A stretch of 64,000 nucleotides of DNA. Origin: Flavobacterium humi. Lineage in GTDB: Bacteria; Bacteroidota; Bacteroidia; Flavobacteriales; Flavobacteriaceae. Numbering within the stretch: the stretch's first letter is position 1; every line of letters starts with the position of its first letter. A program made the position numbers and the translations under genes. Positions 22,323 through 31,610 of the stretch are shown here, piece by piece. A model generated the notes under the pieces. The model worked only from the letters and a program-made list of their open reading frames with translations, had not been told where the DNA came from and ran no database searches. Location: assembly GCF_004745595.1 (NCBI RefSeq), contig NZ_SRLH01000002.1, positions 310,001 through 374,000 on the forward strand. Reading direction: 5' to 3'.

Positions 22323-22448
22323 CCAAAAGTGCAACAAGCCATCTGAGGAGGGAAATATACTATGTGAGAAAGGAAATGAGCTGCGTGAGAAGGAAAATAA
22401 ACATTCACAGAAGTGAAATAAGCCTTTGCAGAGAGTTTAGCTATTGCA
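22323..22448. repeat. Degenerate 21-bp tandem repeat, six units
   Basis: Units start at 22323, 22344, 22365, 22386, 22407 and 22428. A loose consensus is TGAGAAGGGAAATAAAC plus four variable bases. The first and fifth units are closely alike (AAAGTG...AACAAGCC and AAGTGAAATAAGCC). On the plus strand the period gives a seven-residue pattern with basic residues, but the frame overlaps the end of a real gene and has no convincing start, so it is not called as coding. It sits in the 368-base gap between pyrG and the DUF3820 gene; apart from A/T-rich sequence and the possible pyrG promoter, nothing else is seen there. Confidence 0.65.
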
Positions 22449-22468
22449 TAAAAGCTGGTAGCCGCGTT

Positions 22469-22696
22469 TTACGGCTTTGGGAAATTCCGGCGGATGTTGC
22501 GTACCAGTTCCTCTAGCCCGTTGAGCTTGAGTTCGTAGACCAGCTGCAGTTGTTCGCCCAATTGTCCTTTCGGAAAACCTTTGTTGTGGTACCAGACCAC
22601 GTAATATTCGGGCAGGTCAATAAGAGAATACCCTTCGTATTTTCCGAAGGGCATTTTGGTATGGGCAAGCTTGATAAGCTGTTGGTGGTGATTCAC
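22469..22696 (-). CDS. DUF3820 family small protein
   Basis: A 75-residue protein with the DUF3820 signature LAHTKMPFGKYEG followed by LPEYYVVWYHNKGFP. The only start that keeps the conserved region whole is a GTG at 22696, 14 bases after the DUF805 gene, so the two are probably co-transcribed. No signal peptide or membrane helix is visible. The biochemical role of the family is not known to me. Confidence 0.8.
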   Translation of the reverse strand: MNHHQQLIKLAHTKMPFGKYEGYSLIDLPEYYVVWYHNKGFPKGQLGEQLQLVYELKLNGLEELVRNIRRNFPKP

Positions 22697-22710
22697 TGTG
22701 CGAAGGTAAA

Positions 22711-23061
22711 TTATTCGTATTCCGGTTTTCCGATGTCATCGATTTCAGAACGGTTCCCGATGCCTTTTGGATTGAGGCCGTATTCGTTTTCCCCTTCCTC
22801 GCCTTCGGCAAAAATCATATACAAAATATAAAAGGGGATGATTTGGTACCAGCCATTATTTCCACGGTCATGGCATCGTTTGGCTCCTTGGGCAAAAATA
22901 AACCAGAACAAAGGCAAAAGCAGGAAATTGAACAATTCATAACCTTCGTCCAATTTGGAAACTTCTTCAATACCTACCTGAATGACAGAACATAGGATAT
23001 AACTCAGGCCGTACTCTAAACGCCTGATTCTTCCCTTAAAAGAGAAAGGATTTTTAAACAT
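22711..23061 (-). CDS. DUF805 membrane protein
   Basis: This 116-residue inner-membrane protein has about three hydrophobic segments and the DUF805 signature GAKRCHDRGNNGW (the family usually has R-x-HD-x-G-x-xGW). The start FKNPFSFKGRIRRLEY is also typical. Family members are small helical membrane proteins of unknown function. The C-terminal 30 residues are acidic. It is followed closely by the DUF3820 gene. Confidence 0.85.
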   Translation of the reverse strand: MFKNPFSFKGRIRRLEYGLSYILCSVIQVGIEEVSKLDEGYELFNFLLLPLFWFIFAQGAKRCHDRGNNGWYQIIPFYILYMIFAEGEEGENEYGLNPKGIGNRSEIDDIGKPEYE

Positions 23062-23161
23062 AGTATTTTATTTTCCGCAAATAAACGAAACTACTTCCAA
23101 TTAAAAACAATTAACTGCCTATATTCAGGTTTAGCACTAAATTTATCTGTCGTTTATTGAA

Positions 23162-23815
23162 TTATTTTATTTTTTTTACAATCCAAATGACAGCCCAGAT
23201 GATTGAAAAAACAACACCAATGACAAATATCTTTTTCCCATGTTTGCGGTCAGAAGGCAAATAACTGTAAACAACTTCCCCATTTGGGAGTGTTTTTTTC
23301 AGGGTCATGAGATACCAGCCGGTCAACACCCCCAAAACACCGCCCAAAAAAGCAAAAGCATAACCAAACAACACCCATTCCTTCTGGATTCCTGTAGGTT
23401 TGGCAAGTTCTGTCAGTCTTTCTTTTTCCAGGTCATTTATTTGTTCCTGAGTAATTCTCTGTCCTCTGTCTTCGAGTATCTTCAAGGCCAAGGCGAAATT
23501 AAAATCACCCCATTCGTCCTTTTTAAGGATAACATCGTTCAGTTCTTCATTAGAAAAGCCAAATAAAAAATAATCATGGTCTACTTCTTCCAATTGTTTT
23601 TCGGAAATTTCCTGCGCCAGCGTTTTGGCTTTCTCAAAATCAGATTTCTTTATTTTTAAATGATATTCAATGGCAAATTGACTGTTCCCTAAATTGGAAT
23701 CCAATGAATTTCCGGTATCTTCAATAAATGATTCAATACCATTTTGTGTCAGGATGTCGCTAAAAGAAAGAATATCGTCTTTCTTATCAAATCGTTGAAA
23801 AGTCAGGAATTCCAT
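23162..23815 (-). CDS. DUF2007-like protein with two C-terminal membrane helices
   Basis: The protein has 217 residues from the ATG at 23815 (MEFLTFQRFD); a TTG four codons earlier was rejected. The N-terminal 75 residues look like a DUF2007 signal-transducing domain (DILTQNGIESFIED, then LKIKKSDFEKA). The middle is charged and likely helical. Two hydrophobic helices lie near 145-165 and 192-210. It starts two bases after the OsmC stop, so it belongs to the LysM-OsmC operon. A membrane-anchored sensor or adaptor is a guess from layout only. Confidence 0.75.
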   Translation of the reverse strand: MEFLTFQRFDKKDDILSFSDILTQNGIESFIEDTGNSLDSNLGNSQFAIEYHLKIKKSDFEKAKTLAQEISEKQLEEVDHDYFLFGFSNEELNDVILKKDEWGDFNFALALKILEDRGQRITQEQINDLEKERLTELAKPTGIQKEWVLFGYAFAFLGGVLGVLTGWYLMTLKKTLPNGEVVYSYLPSDRKHGKKIFVIGVVFSIIWAVIWIVKKIK

Positions 23816-23817
23816 AT

Positions 23818-24219
23818 TTATTTCCAATTAAAAGCAATTTCTTTATCGATATCCGGATTTAAGCTCAATAAAACAGGGCAATTCATCCCTGTCCTTTCCA
23901 GGATGGTTTTTGTTTTCTCATCGGCTGCTGTTGCCATATGGAGCACCAATTGGATTTTGGCTATTTTTCTCGGCTCTGCCTGCATGATTTTAGTAACTTC
24001 TATGGTAGAACCGACTAAATCTACATTCAAATCCCTTGCCTTAATGGCCATAATGGTCATCATACAGGTCCCGAGGGCATTGGCCACAGCATCGGTAGGA
24101 GAAAATGCTTCCCCTTTCCCGTTATTGTCCGTTGGTGCGTCCGAAAGGATTTCGGTTCCTGACTGAATGTGGACAGACGATGTTCTCAAATCGCCAAGAT
24201 AGGTTACTTTAGAGGTCAT
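23818..24219 (-). CDS. OsmC family protein
   Basis: A 133-residue OsmC/Ohr-type protein with the two redox Cys of the family: Cys52 in ALGTCMMTIM and Cys114 in GMNCPVLL. Such proteins reduce organic hydroperoxides or act in other thiol-based detoxification. Its ATG overlaps the stop of the LysM-PBP gene by one base (TAATG), which suggests translational coupling. No signal peptide, so cytoplasmic. Confidence 0.9.
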   Translation of the reverse strand: MTSKVTYLGDLRTSSVHIQSGTEILSDAPTDNNGKGEAFSPTDAVANALGTCMMTIMAIKARDLNVDLVGSTIEVTKIMQAEPRKIAKIQLVLHMATAADEKTKTILERTGMNCPVLLSLNPDIDKEIAFNWK

Positions 24220-26153
24220 TATTTTGCTTCTTTTATAGTTAAATCAGTGTCATAATACAGAATGTAAACACCTTTGTTGGCATAACCGCCGCTGGCATCA
24301 GGGACAAAATAGAATTTGCTCTCCACTTGCTCGGTTGCGGCATCGTTTAAGGTTTCCAGCAATGGTTTTTCTTGTGCCAATCGCATCAAAACATCGAAAG
24401 TCACGTCAAAACCGCGTGTAGCGAACTGGTTTGGATAAACCCTGTTTTTCTTTTTAAAACTAGTTTCAAAAGCAGTAGCCTGTTCCGAATCATTGACCCG
24501 GGTCACCGAAGGATAGTGCATTTTCAGTTTGGTCAGGCGGCTCATTTGAATCTCTTCGTAATCAAGGGCTTCATTCTCCCCTAAAATCACCAAACGGACC
24601 TGGTACTCGCCCAGCGCATTCTGCAAAGCGGTGGTCGTACTTAAAATCAGGTTGGTGCGTTCGGTTTCCATGATAACGAAATTGACCTTGTCTTTAACCA
24701 GGAGTGACTTCAACTGGGCGACATCAAGAGCGCTGTTTTCATTGAAATTAGCAAACTGGACATCTTTATGGTTCTCGGAAATATACTGCCTGATGGACAT
24801 TTTTTTAGGATCGACCACAGCCACGATATTCCCTCCGGCGGCATGCATAAAGTCAAACATGGCATTTTTGATGTCGTCCGAAGAAGGTGTCGCCTGGATC
24901 AGGTTCGGGTATTTTTTGTCATAATCCTTGGACAATGGTGAAATCACCGGCACATTGGATTGGCTTAGCAATTCGGCGGTTTTTTCAGCGTTGTTCTGGT
25001 AAAATGGCCCGATAACGGCATCCATGCTTTTCAGGTTATTGTTCTGGATCAGGTTGTAGATATTGGAGGTAGATTTGGTTTCTTCCGAATCCAGGATCGT
25101 CACATCTACATTGACACCCATTTTATTAACCGAATCTATAGCCATTAAAGCACCGGCATAAAAATCAAGGGTCATGTTCAGGAATTTGTCTTTTTTCAGG
25201 CGGGCTTTAGTCGAATTTAAAGTGTCCTGGTCCAGCTTTGTCAAATTGAACGGCAGCAATAACGCCAATTTCCGGTTGCCTTGTTTTACAAAGGTCTTCG
25301 TCAAGTCCTTGTAGTCTCTTTTCGGGAGGGAAACGATAGTTTTAGCCGGGACTTTTAAGGTCATGCCTTCCTGTACGCCGTTTTTCAGTTCCGGGTTCAA
25401 GGCGATAAGTTCTTCCTGCGTAATCCCAAATTGAGCGGAAAGGCTGTATAATGTTTCCTTTGGTTTTACTATATACGTGTTATTTTCTTCCGGTTTTTTT
25501 ACCGTTTCCTGAACTGGTACTTGCGCCACAGCCTGTTTTCCAGTGATGAGCAATTTCTGCCCGATAGGCAATTCGCCGGTAATTCCAGGGTTTTGCTTTT
25601 CGAGTTGTTCTACCGTAATTCCGTATTGTTTTGCGATCCCGTATTTGGTTTCTTTAGGCAGCACTTCGTGGTAAACAGGAGTTTTGGAACTATTCTGGAC
25701 AACAGGTTTTACGGCAACCGCTTCTGTTTTCTTCACCGGAGGTTTGCCTTTAATAGTTAGGATCATTCCTGTCTTCAAACCGTCTTTTAAGAGGTCTGCA
25801 TTATTTTTTTCAATATCAGCCATCGGGACATTATACTGTTTGGCTATTCCAAACAATGTCTCCTTTGGAGCTACTTCATGGCTTACATAAGCGGGTGTTT
25901 TTGTTTCTTTCGCTTCTTTCGTTTCCTTTTTGGCTACCGTTGCCGCAGGTTTGTTCGGGATGAGCAAAAGAGTATTTTCCTGAATCCCTTTTTGCGCGTC
26001 AGGGTTCATTTTATAGATATCCGGAAGGCTTACATTATATTTCTTCGAGATTTGGTTAATGGTTTCCCCTTTAGCCACTTTATGCTTAATCAGGTTTTGG
26101 CCAAAGACAGTATTAAGACCCAAAAAAACCAATCCTATCAACAGATATTTCAT
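24219..26153 (-). CDS. LysM repeats fused to a periplasmic-binding-protein domain
   Basis: The protein has 644 residues, with a signal peptide ending near residue 19 (VFGQ). Four LysM domains follow at about 22-66, 86-131, 150-195 and 216-262, each with a GETINQISKKY- or KETLFGIAKQY-type motif. From about 285 to the end is a type 1 periplasmic-binding domain, as in branched-chain amino acid receptors (LALLLPFNL, then DAVIGPFYQNNAE, then VPVISPLS, then FATRGFDVTF). LysM should anchor it to peptidoglycan. The ligand of the binding domain is unknown and no transporter genes are nearby. It is transcribed after a second LysM protein. Confidence 0.85.
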   Translation of the reverse strand: MKYLLIGLVFLGLNTVFGQNLIKHKVAKGETINQISKKYNVSLPDIYKMNPDAQKGIQENTLLLIPNKPAATVAKKETKEAKETKTPAYVSHEVAPKETLFGIAKQYNVPMADIEKNNADLLKDGLKTGMILTIKGKPPVKKTEAVAVKPVVQNSSKTPVYHEVLPKETKYGIAKQYGITVEQLEKQNPGITGELPIGQKLLITGKQAVAQVPVQETVKKPEENNTYIVKPKETLYSLSAQFGITQEELIALNPELKNGVQEGMTLKVPAKTIVSLPKRDYKDLTKTFVKQGNRKLALLLPFNLTKLDQDTLNSTKARLKKDKFLNMTLDFYAGALMAIDSVNKMGVNVDVTILDSEETKSTSNIYNLIQNNNLKSMDAVIGPFYQNNAEKTAELLSQSNVPVISPLSKDYDKKYPNLIQATPSSDDIKNAMFDFMHAAGGNIVAVVDPKKMSIRQYISENHKDVQFANFNENSALDVAQLKSLLVKDKVNFVIMETERTNLILSTTTALQNALGEYQVRLVILGENEALDYEEIQMSRLTKLKMHYPSVTRVNDSEQATAFETSFKKKNRVYPNQFATRGFDVTFDVLMRLAQEKPLLETLNDAATEQVESKFYFVPDASGGYANKGVYILYYDTDLTIKEAK

Positions 26154-26185
26154 TTTATTCTCCTTTAATTTTTTACCGCGTAAAG

Positions 26186-28087
26186 TTATTGTTCCTTTTG
26201 GACTTGTACAATAAATAGGTTCCCAAATAATTCTTTATTTGCTTTCCGGTTGTATTCAAAAATAGCTTCATCGGCCGTACCCACTATTTGAGTGTATACG
26301 TAATACGACAAATTGTTCACGTTGTAAAAGAAGCTGGTTTTAGTTTCGCCACTGTCTGTCAGCTGTATAGCGAACGCATCACGGTCTTTTGCTTCCTGGA
26401 AAACGCCGGCCACCAAATAATAACCGTTTTCAGGCTCGTTCAGGTTGCGCAGGACTTCTATTTTAGTCAGTTTGTTCTGGTCAAGGGTTTTAGCACTGAG
26501 GTTTTTCCTGATATCGGCTGCATTTGGAGCTTCTCCCGTCACAGAAGCAACATCCTTGTCATTTGCCGCAGCATTTTTTTGGTAACGCTGTAACTTGACC
26601 AACGCCAGTTTGTCATCGTATTCCCGGGCTTCAGAACTATAAAACGTGGCTTTTGAAATTTTACGTTTCAGCTCGTTATTTTTTTCCGACCCGATTAAAT
26701 CGATTTTAGCCAGCAATTGCTCATTTTTTTTCTCGCTTTCGAGTTGTCCTTCGCTTAATTTATCAATGGCCGAAAGTGAAGCCAGGTCATTGCTGGAGAG
26801 GTTTTCTTTTACTTTTTTCTTGTATTCATGGTTTTCCTGGACAGTGATGCGTTGTACTTTAGACATGATTCCGGTGTAAATCTTACGGTTTTCGGCCAGG
26901 TCTTTTTTCAGCTGAAGGATCAGTTCGTTCGTTTTACCAATGTTCTGATAGGATTCTTTTTCCAGTTTTTTGGATTCCTCCAACGTTTCCACTTCTTTGT
27001 TTTTAAGGTCTGCCAAGTCATTTTCCATGGTTGTTGCCAACGAATCCAGCTTGCCGATCAGGACATCCTGTATCTTTTTGTTCGCGTCCAATACCAATCG
27101 TAATTTTTCTACAGAACCTGTTTTGGTTTCATCAATCGCATTCAGGTTGATATTCAACTTATTGAGTGTAACCATTTTTTTGTTCAGCTCTTTCTGCACG
27201 GTGAGGCGGTCTTCCAGGTCCTCGATTTTGGCAGCCTGCCCTTTGGCTTTCTCGGCGGCGGCCTGTTTTTCGGCCAAAGCAATCATCAACTCTTCATTTT
27301 CATTTTTAGCCTTGACGGCAGAAGTATTGATGGCCAATTGATTGCCTTCTATCAGCCCGTTAATGATTTCAGGGTTTTGCCTTTCCAGCTGTTCGATGCT
27401 GATGCCATACTTTTTGGAAATCGAATATTTGGTCTCCTTCGGCAAAACGGTATGGAAAACGGTTTCCGAATTGATAATCCGCGCCGCGCCGCTGATGGTT
27501 TTTTTCTTATTCGGGATAACGATTTTCTGTCCTATCTTCAATCCTTCCTTCAAATTTTCGGCATTGAGTTCATCCAGGTCCTTAACCGAAACATTATACA
27601 TCCTGGCAATACTAAACAACGTTTCTTTGGGCTGTACTTCATGCAGGTTCCCGGTCACGCCGGAAGAAGGTGCCTGTGCCGTATTATGCCCCGGAATCTG
27701 AAGCGTCTGGCCTTCTTTCAAACCGTTCAGGAGAATTTCCGAATTGGCTTTCTCCAATGCTTCCACAGAAATATTATGCTGCTTGGCAATCCCAAACAAA
27801 GTCTCTTTTGCCGTTACCTGGTGCTGTGTGTACACTACCGCATCCACATCGGCTTTTTTGAGCAGGTAAGAAATCGATTGCTGGTTCGGAATGACCAATA
27901 CGGTATTTTCCTGCAGCCCTTTTTCGGCTCCGGGATTCCATTGCAGGACTTCTTTCTCGGGAACATTGTATTTTTTGGAAATCTGGGCGACCGTTTCGCC
28001 CGGAAGCACGGTATGTTTAAACGATTTTTCTTGCTGGGCAAACGCAATATTAGACACGCCCAAAAGTAGGAGTACTATTTTTTTCAT
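26186..28087 (-). CDS. LysM-coiled-coil protein with SPOR-like C-terminus
   Basis: The protein has 633 residues, with a signal peptide to about residue 18 (AFAQ). Four LysM domains lie at about 24-68, 86-130, 139-183 and 203-247. A long charged helical stretch (260-450, rich in Glu, Lys and Leu) probably forms a coiled coil. The last 85 residues begin GYYLVAGVFQEAKDRDAFA, like a SPOR-type fold that binds denuded glycan. The layout suggests a periplasmic envelope scaffold. It precedes the LysM-PBP gene by 32 bases on the same strand, so the two are likely partners. Confidence 0.8.
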   Translation of the reverse strand: MKKIVLLLLGVSNIAFAQQEKSFKHTVLPGETVAQISKKYNVPEKEVLQWNPGAEKGLQENTVLVIPNQQSISYLLKKADVDAVVYTQHQVTAKETLFGIAKQHNISVEALEKANSEILLNGLKEGQTLQIPGHNTAQAPSSGVTGNLHEVQPKETLFSIARMYNVSVKDLDELNAENLKEGLKIGQKIVIPNKKKTISGAARIINSETVFHTVLPKETKYSISKKYGISIEQLERQNPEIINGLIEGNQLAINTSAVKAKNENEELMIALAEKQAAAEKAKGQAAKIEDLEDRLTVQKELNKKMVTLNKLNINLNAIDETKTGSVEKLRLVLDANKKIQDVLIGKLDSLATTMENDLADLKNKEVETLEESKKLEKESYQNIGKTNELILQLKKDLAENRKIYTGIMSKVQRITVQENHEYKKKVKENLSSNDLASLSAIDKLSEGQLESEKKNEQLLAKIDLIGSEKNNELKRKISKATFYSSEAREYDDKLALVKLQRYQKNAAANDKDVASVTGEAPNAADIRKNLSAKTLDQNKLTKIEVLRNLNEPENGYYLVAGVFQEAKDRDAFAIQLTDSGETKTSFFYNVNNLSYYVYTQIVGTADEAIFEYNRKANKELFGNLFIVQVQKEQ

Positions 28088-28157
28088 GGGGTTGGTTAGT
28101 AATTTTGTTTCAATGGTTGATTTGTTTTTCGGCCCGCTTATTTCCCTTAAAAAAAAT

Positions 28158-28190
28158 AAGCCGTTACAATATAAACATAAGTAACGGCTT
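28158..28190 (-). terminator. Terminator after guaA
   Basis: The 10-bp stem AAGCCGTTAC/GTAACGGCTT has a 13-base loop and is followed by a T run on the minus strand, 22 bases after the guaA stop. Confidence 0.8.
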
Positions 28191-28211
28191 TTTTAACATT
28201 TTAGTATACTA

Positions 28212-29741
28212 TTATTCCCACTCTATTGTTGCCGGTGGTTTTGAGCTGATATCGTACACAACCCTGTTCACTCCTTTTACTTTATTGATGATATCATTGG
28301 AAATTTTCATCAGGAATTCATAAGGCAAATGCACCCAGTCAGCAGTCATTCCGTCTGTAGATTCTACGGCACGGAGCGCCACGACTTTTTCATAGGTACG
28401 CTCATCCCCCATAACCCCTACACTGTTTACCGGAAGCAGGATCGCTCCTGCCTGCCAAACTTTATCATACAAACCGTGCGATTTCAACCCTTCGATAAAA
28501 ACAGCGTCTACATCTTGTAATATCTGTACTTTTTCAGGGGTAATATCGCCCAGGATACGGATCGACAAACCAGGTCCCGGGAACGGGTGTCGGCCCAGCA
28601 ATTCAGGATCTATCCCTAAAGTGGCTCCTACTCTTCGTACTTCATCTTTAAAAAGCATACGTAGCGGTTCTACGATTTGCAGTTTCATATAATCCGGCAA
28701 ACCACCTACATTATGGTGTGATTTTATCGTTGCCGAAGGGCCTTTTACCGAAATTGATTCGATAACATCCGGATAAATCGTCCCTTGTGCCAAAAATTTC
28801 ACATCTTCAATAAGGTGCGATTCGTCGTCAAAAACTTCGATAAAAACACGGCCGATGATTTTGCGTTTGGTTTCAGGATCGGAAACACCAGCCAGTTCAG
28901 AGAGGAACCTATCCGAGGCATCAACTCCTTTTACGTTCAGCCCCATACCTTTGTATTGTTCCAAAACGTTGTTGAATTCGTTCTTACGAAGCAATCCGTT
29001 ATTCACGAAAATACAATATAAATTCTTGCCGATGGCCTTGTTGAGCAAAACCGCCGCTACTGTAGAATCTACACCGCCGGAGAGGCCAAGGACTACTTTT
29101 TCGTCTTTGATTTTCTCCTGCATCTCAGCTACGATCTCCTCCACAAAAGCATTCGGTGTGAAATTTTGCGGGACTTCGGCGATTTTCACCAAAAAGTTCT
29201 CCAGCATTTGTTTCCCATCAGTCGAATGGTACACTTCCGGATGGAACTGGATTGCGTAAGTTGTTTCACCTTCTATCTTATAGGCAGCATTTTCCACATC
29301 GTAGGTGCTTGCTATGCGTACCCCGTTCGTCGGCAAGGCTTTGATGGAGTCGCTATGGGACATCCACACTTGCGAATTAGGGCTTACGCCTTCAAAAAAC
29401 GTTTCGTTTTCCTTAATATAAGTCAAATTCGCGCGGCCGTATTCGCGTGTGTTGGAAGCCGCAACTTCCCCACCCGAAAAATGGGCCAGGTATTGCGCAC
29501 CATAGCAAACCGCCAATAAAGGCATTTTACCGCGTATGTTGGTAAGGTCCGGGTGCAGCGCATCTTCAGAACGGACTGAAAAAGGGCTTCCACCAAGGAT
29601 AACGGCTTTGTAACTGGATAAATCTTCAGGGATTTTATCAAAAGGAAAGATTTCGCAGAAGATATTTAATTCGCGAACTCTGCGGGCAATCAATTGTGTG
29701 TATTGAGACCCGAAATCTAAAATAAGGACGTTGTGTTGCAT
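28212..29741 (-). CDS. guaA: GMP synthase (glutamine-hydrolysing) GuaA
   Basis: GuaA converts XMP to GMP. The protein has 509 residues from the ATG at 29741 ([11 protein letters not shown]); an upstream TTG two codons earlier is not used. The class I amidotransferase domain has Cys79 in LLAVCYGAQ and the His-Glu pair in QFHPEVYHS. The ATP-pyrophosphatase domain has the P-loop [13 protein letters not shown]. The C-terminal dimerisation domain ends [14 protein letters not shown], as in other GuaA. A TATTTTTG box (complement of 29745-29752) sits only three bases before the ATG; if used, the mRNA would have almost no leader. Confidence 0.96.
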   Translation of the reverse strand: MQHNVLILDFGSQYTQLIARRVRELNIFCEIFPFDKIPEDLSSYKAVILGGSPFSVRSEDALHPDLTNIRGKMPLLAVCYGAQYLAHFSGGEVAASNTREYGRANLTYIKENETFFEGVSPNSQVWMSHSDSIKALPTNGVRIASTYDVENAAYKIEGETTYAIQFHPEVYHSTDGKQMLENFLVKIAEVPQNFTPNAFVEEIVAEMQEKIKDEKVVLGLSGGVDSTVAAVLLNKAIGKNLYCIFVNNGLLRKNEFNNVLEQYKGMGLNVKGVDASDRFLSELAGVSDPETKRKIIGRVFIEVFDDESHLIEDVKFLAQGTIYPDVIESISVKGPSATIKSHHNVGGLPDYMKLQIVEPLRMLFKDEVRRVGATLGIDPELLGRHPFPGPGLSIRILGDITPEKVQILQDVDAVFIEGLKSHGLYDKVWQAGAILLPVNSVGVMGDERTYEKVVALRAVESTDGMTADWVHLPYEFLMKISNDIINKVKGVNRVVYDISSKPPATIEWE

Positions 29742-30001
29742 GTGCAAAAATAGACATTTCTGTAAAAATTAAAAGCCTTAATGTTTGAAAGATTGAAGAT
29801 TTTTTTTTCAGGCCGGATGCACTCTTTATAATAGCAGCCCTTCTTTTCTTATGTTTGATAACGAAAATTTAATATTTTATTAGTTTTTTTATACTTTAAA
29901 TATGGAAGATTTAATTTTTGGGAAACCGATTCAAAAAAATACGTTTCATTTTAAGGTTTTTTTACCAAAATAATTCAAACTAAAATCTGTATTTTCGCAT
30001 C

Positions 30002-31012
30002 ATGATGAATGCACTTGACATTGAAGCCGTTAAAGCACTATTGGCTTCCCCAAAGAAAATAACCATTATCCCGCACCGCAATCCGGACGGCGACGCAATG
30101 GGCTCTACCCTGGCCTTGTACCATTTCCTGCTCAAGCAGCAACATGACGCCGTGGTGGTTTCACCGAATGAATTCCCTGATTTCCTGGCCTGGCTGCCGT
30201 CTTCCGGAAAAGTAATGGTTTTTGAGAAAAACACCGAAAACTGTACCCGGAGATTGCAGGAATCGGACCTTATTTTTGCTCTCGATTTCAATGCGCTTCA
30301 CCGTGTTGGCGATATTATGGAACCGACATTGAAAGCCCTGGACAAAACCTTTATCATGATAGACCATCACCAATTCCCGGATGGTTTTTCCAAATATACT
30401 TTTTCAGATACCAGCTACGGTTCGACTTGCGAGATGGTGTATCATTTCATACAACAATTAGGGCTGAAAAGCCTTATCGATAAGACAATCGCTACCTGTA
30501 TCTACACCGGTATCGTAACAGATTCGGGCTCTTTCCGTTTCCCGGCAACAACCAGTACAACCCATCGCGTGGTGGCAGACCTGATTGATCTCGGGATTGA
30601 AAACAGCGCCATCCACAACCAGTTGTTCGACACCAGTTCCTACAACCGCCTGCAGCTGCTGGGCCGTGCTTTGCAGAACATGAAACTCATGCCGGAATAC
30701 AAAACATCTTACATCACGCTTTCACAGGAAGAATTGGACCATTTCAATTACCAGAAGGGCGATACGGAAGGAATTGTAAATTATGGCCTTACTATTGATG
30801 GTATCGATTTAACTGCTATCTTTATCGAAAATAAGGACGAAGGCATTGTAAAAATATCTTTCCGTTCCCAGGGCAGTTTTGACGTGAACCAGTTTTCCCG
30901 GAATTATTTCGGAGGCGGAGGGCACGTGAATGCGGCCGGAGGAAAATCGGTCAGGCCGTTACAGGAAACCGTAGCCGAATTTGAAAGGATTGTCAAAGAA
31001 GTAAAAAAATAA
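30002..31012 (+). CDS. nrnA: NrnA-type DHH/DHHA1 phosphoesterase
   Basis: This is a cytoplasmic nano-RNase/pAp phosphatase of 336 residues. Motifs are HRNPDGDA (25-32), the signature Asp121-His-His in MIDHHQF, and the DHHA1-type glycine motif GGGGHVNAAGG near 305. The family degrades short oligoribonucleotides and 3'-phosphoadenosine 5'-phosphate; some members also act on cyclic dinucleotide products. It begins a three-gene operon with gldI five bases downstream. Confidence 0.9.
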   Translation: MMNALDIEAVKALLASPKKITIIPHRNPDGDAMGSTLALYHFLLKQQHDAVVVSPNEFPDFLAWLPSSGKVMVFEKNTENCTRRLQESDLIFALDFNALHRVGDIMEPTLKALDKTFIMIDHHQFPDGFSKYTFSDTSYGSTCEMVYHFIQQLGLKSLIDKTIATCIYTGIVTDSGSFRFPATTSTTHRVVADLIDLGIENSAIHNQLFDTSSYNRLQLLGRALQNMKLMPEYKTSYITLSQEELDHFNYQKGDTEGIVNYGLTIDGIDLTAIFIENKDEGIVKISFRSQGSFDVNQFSRNYFGGGGHVNAAGGKSVRPLQETVAEFERIVKEVKK

Positions 31013-31017
31013 CGATT

Positions 31018-31584
31018 ATGAAATTATTGAAAATAGCGGGCTGCTTATTGCTCGGAATGAACCTGGCCACCTGCTGCACTCCAAAACAGGAGCCGCGCAG
31101 GCCTATTTCACATGCTTCGGGGGAATTTATGAAACAATCTGTCGAGCGCAATAAAAAACTCAACCAAAGCGAGGAAAACATTATCGAGGCCATCATCAAA
31201 AAAGACACCGCTGCCGATTATATTTCTTCTACAAAAGGATACTGGTATTGCTACCACAAGAAAAACGACAGTGAAACGGCAAAACCTATCAAGGGAGATG
31301 TTGCTTTTTTCGACTATGAAATCAAGGACCTGAACGGCAATATCATTTACAGCCAGAACGAATTGAAACCACAACGTTACCTGGTTGACAAGCAAAACAT
31401 CATGATCGGGCTCAGCGATGGCATCAAATTAATGAAAAAAGGTGAAAAAGTAACCTTCCTTTTCCCTTCCCACATGGCTTTCGGATACCATGGCGACAAC
31501 AACAAAATAGGCACCAACAAACCTTTGATGTGTACCGTGACCCTGAATGATTTCAAACCTGAAAACGAAATTAAAATTGAATAA
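31018..31584 (+). CDS. gldI: Gliding motility lipoprotein GldI (FKBP-type isomerase)
   Basis: The protein has 188 residues. A lipobox LATC puts the lipidated Cys at 19, so it is a lipoprotein facing the periplasm. Residues about 95-185 form an FKBP-type peptidyl-prolyl isomerase domain (DVAFFDYEI, then LMKKGEKVTFLFPSHMAFGY). In Flavobacterium johnsoniae GldI is needed for gliding and probably helps fold other gliding or secretion proteins. Its position between nrnA and another immunophilin supports the assignment. Confidence 0.88.
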   Translation: MKLLKIAGCLLLGMNLATCCTPKQEPRRPISHASGEFMKQSVERNKKLNQSEENIIEAIIKKDTAADYISSTKGYWYCYHKKNDSETAKPIKGDVAFFDYEIKDLNGNIIYSQNELKPQRYLVDKQNIMIGLSDGIKLMKKGEKVTFLFPSHMAFGYHGDNNKIGTNKPLMCTVTLNDFKPENEIKIE

Positions 31585-31610
31585 CCATAAATATTAATTA
31601 TTAACTAACA

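Noticed and set aside
22307..22516. 69-codon plus-strand frame with seven-residue repeats
   Set aside because: It overlaps the real end of the DUF3820 gene and merely reads the 21-bp repeat; kept as a repeat, not a gene.
27338..28069. Plus-strand open frame of 243 codons opposite the LysM-coil gene
   Set aside because: The minus strand encodes repeated LysM motifs and a signal peptide; the antisense frame shows none.
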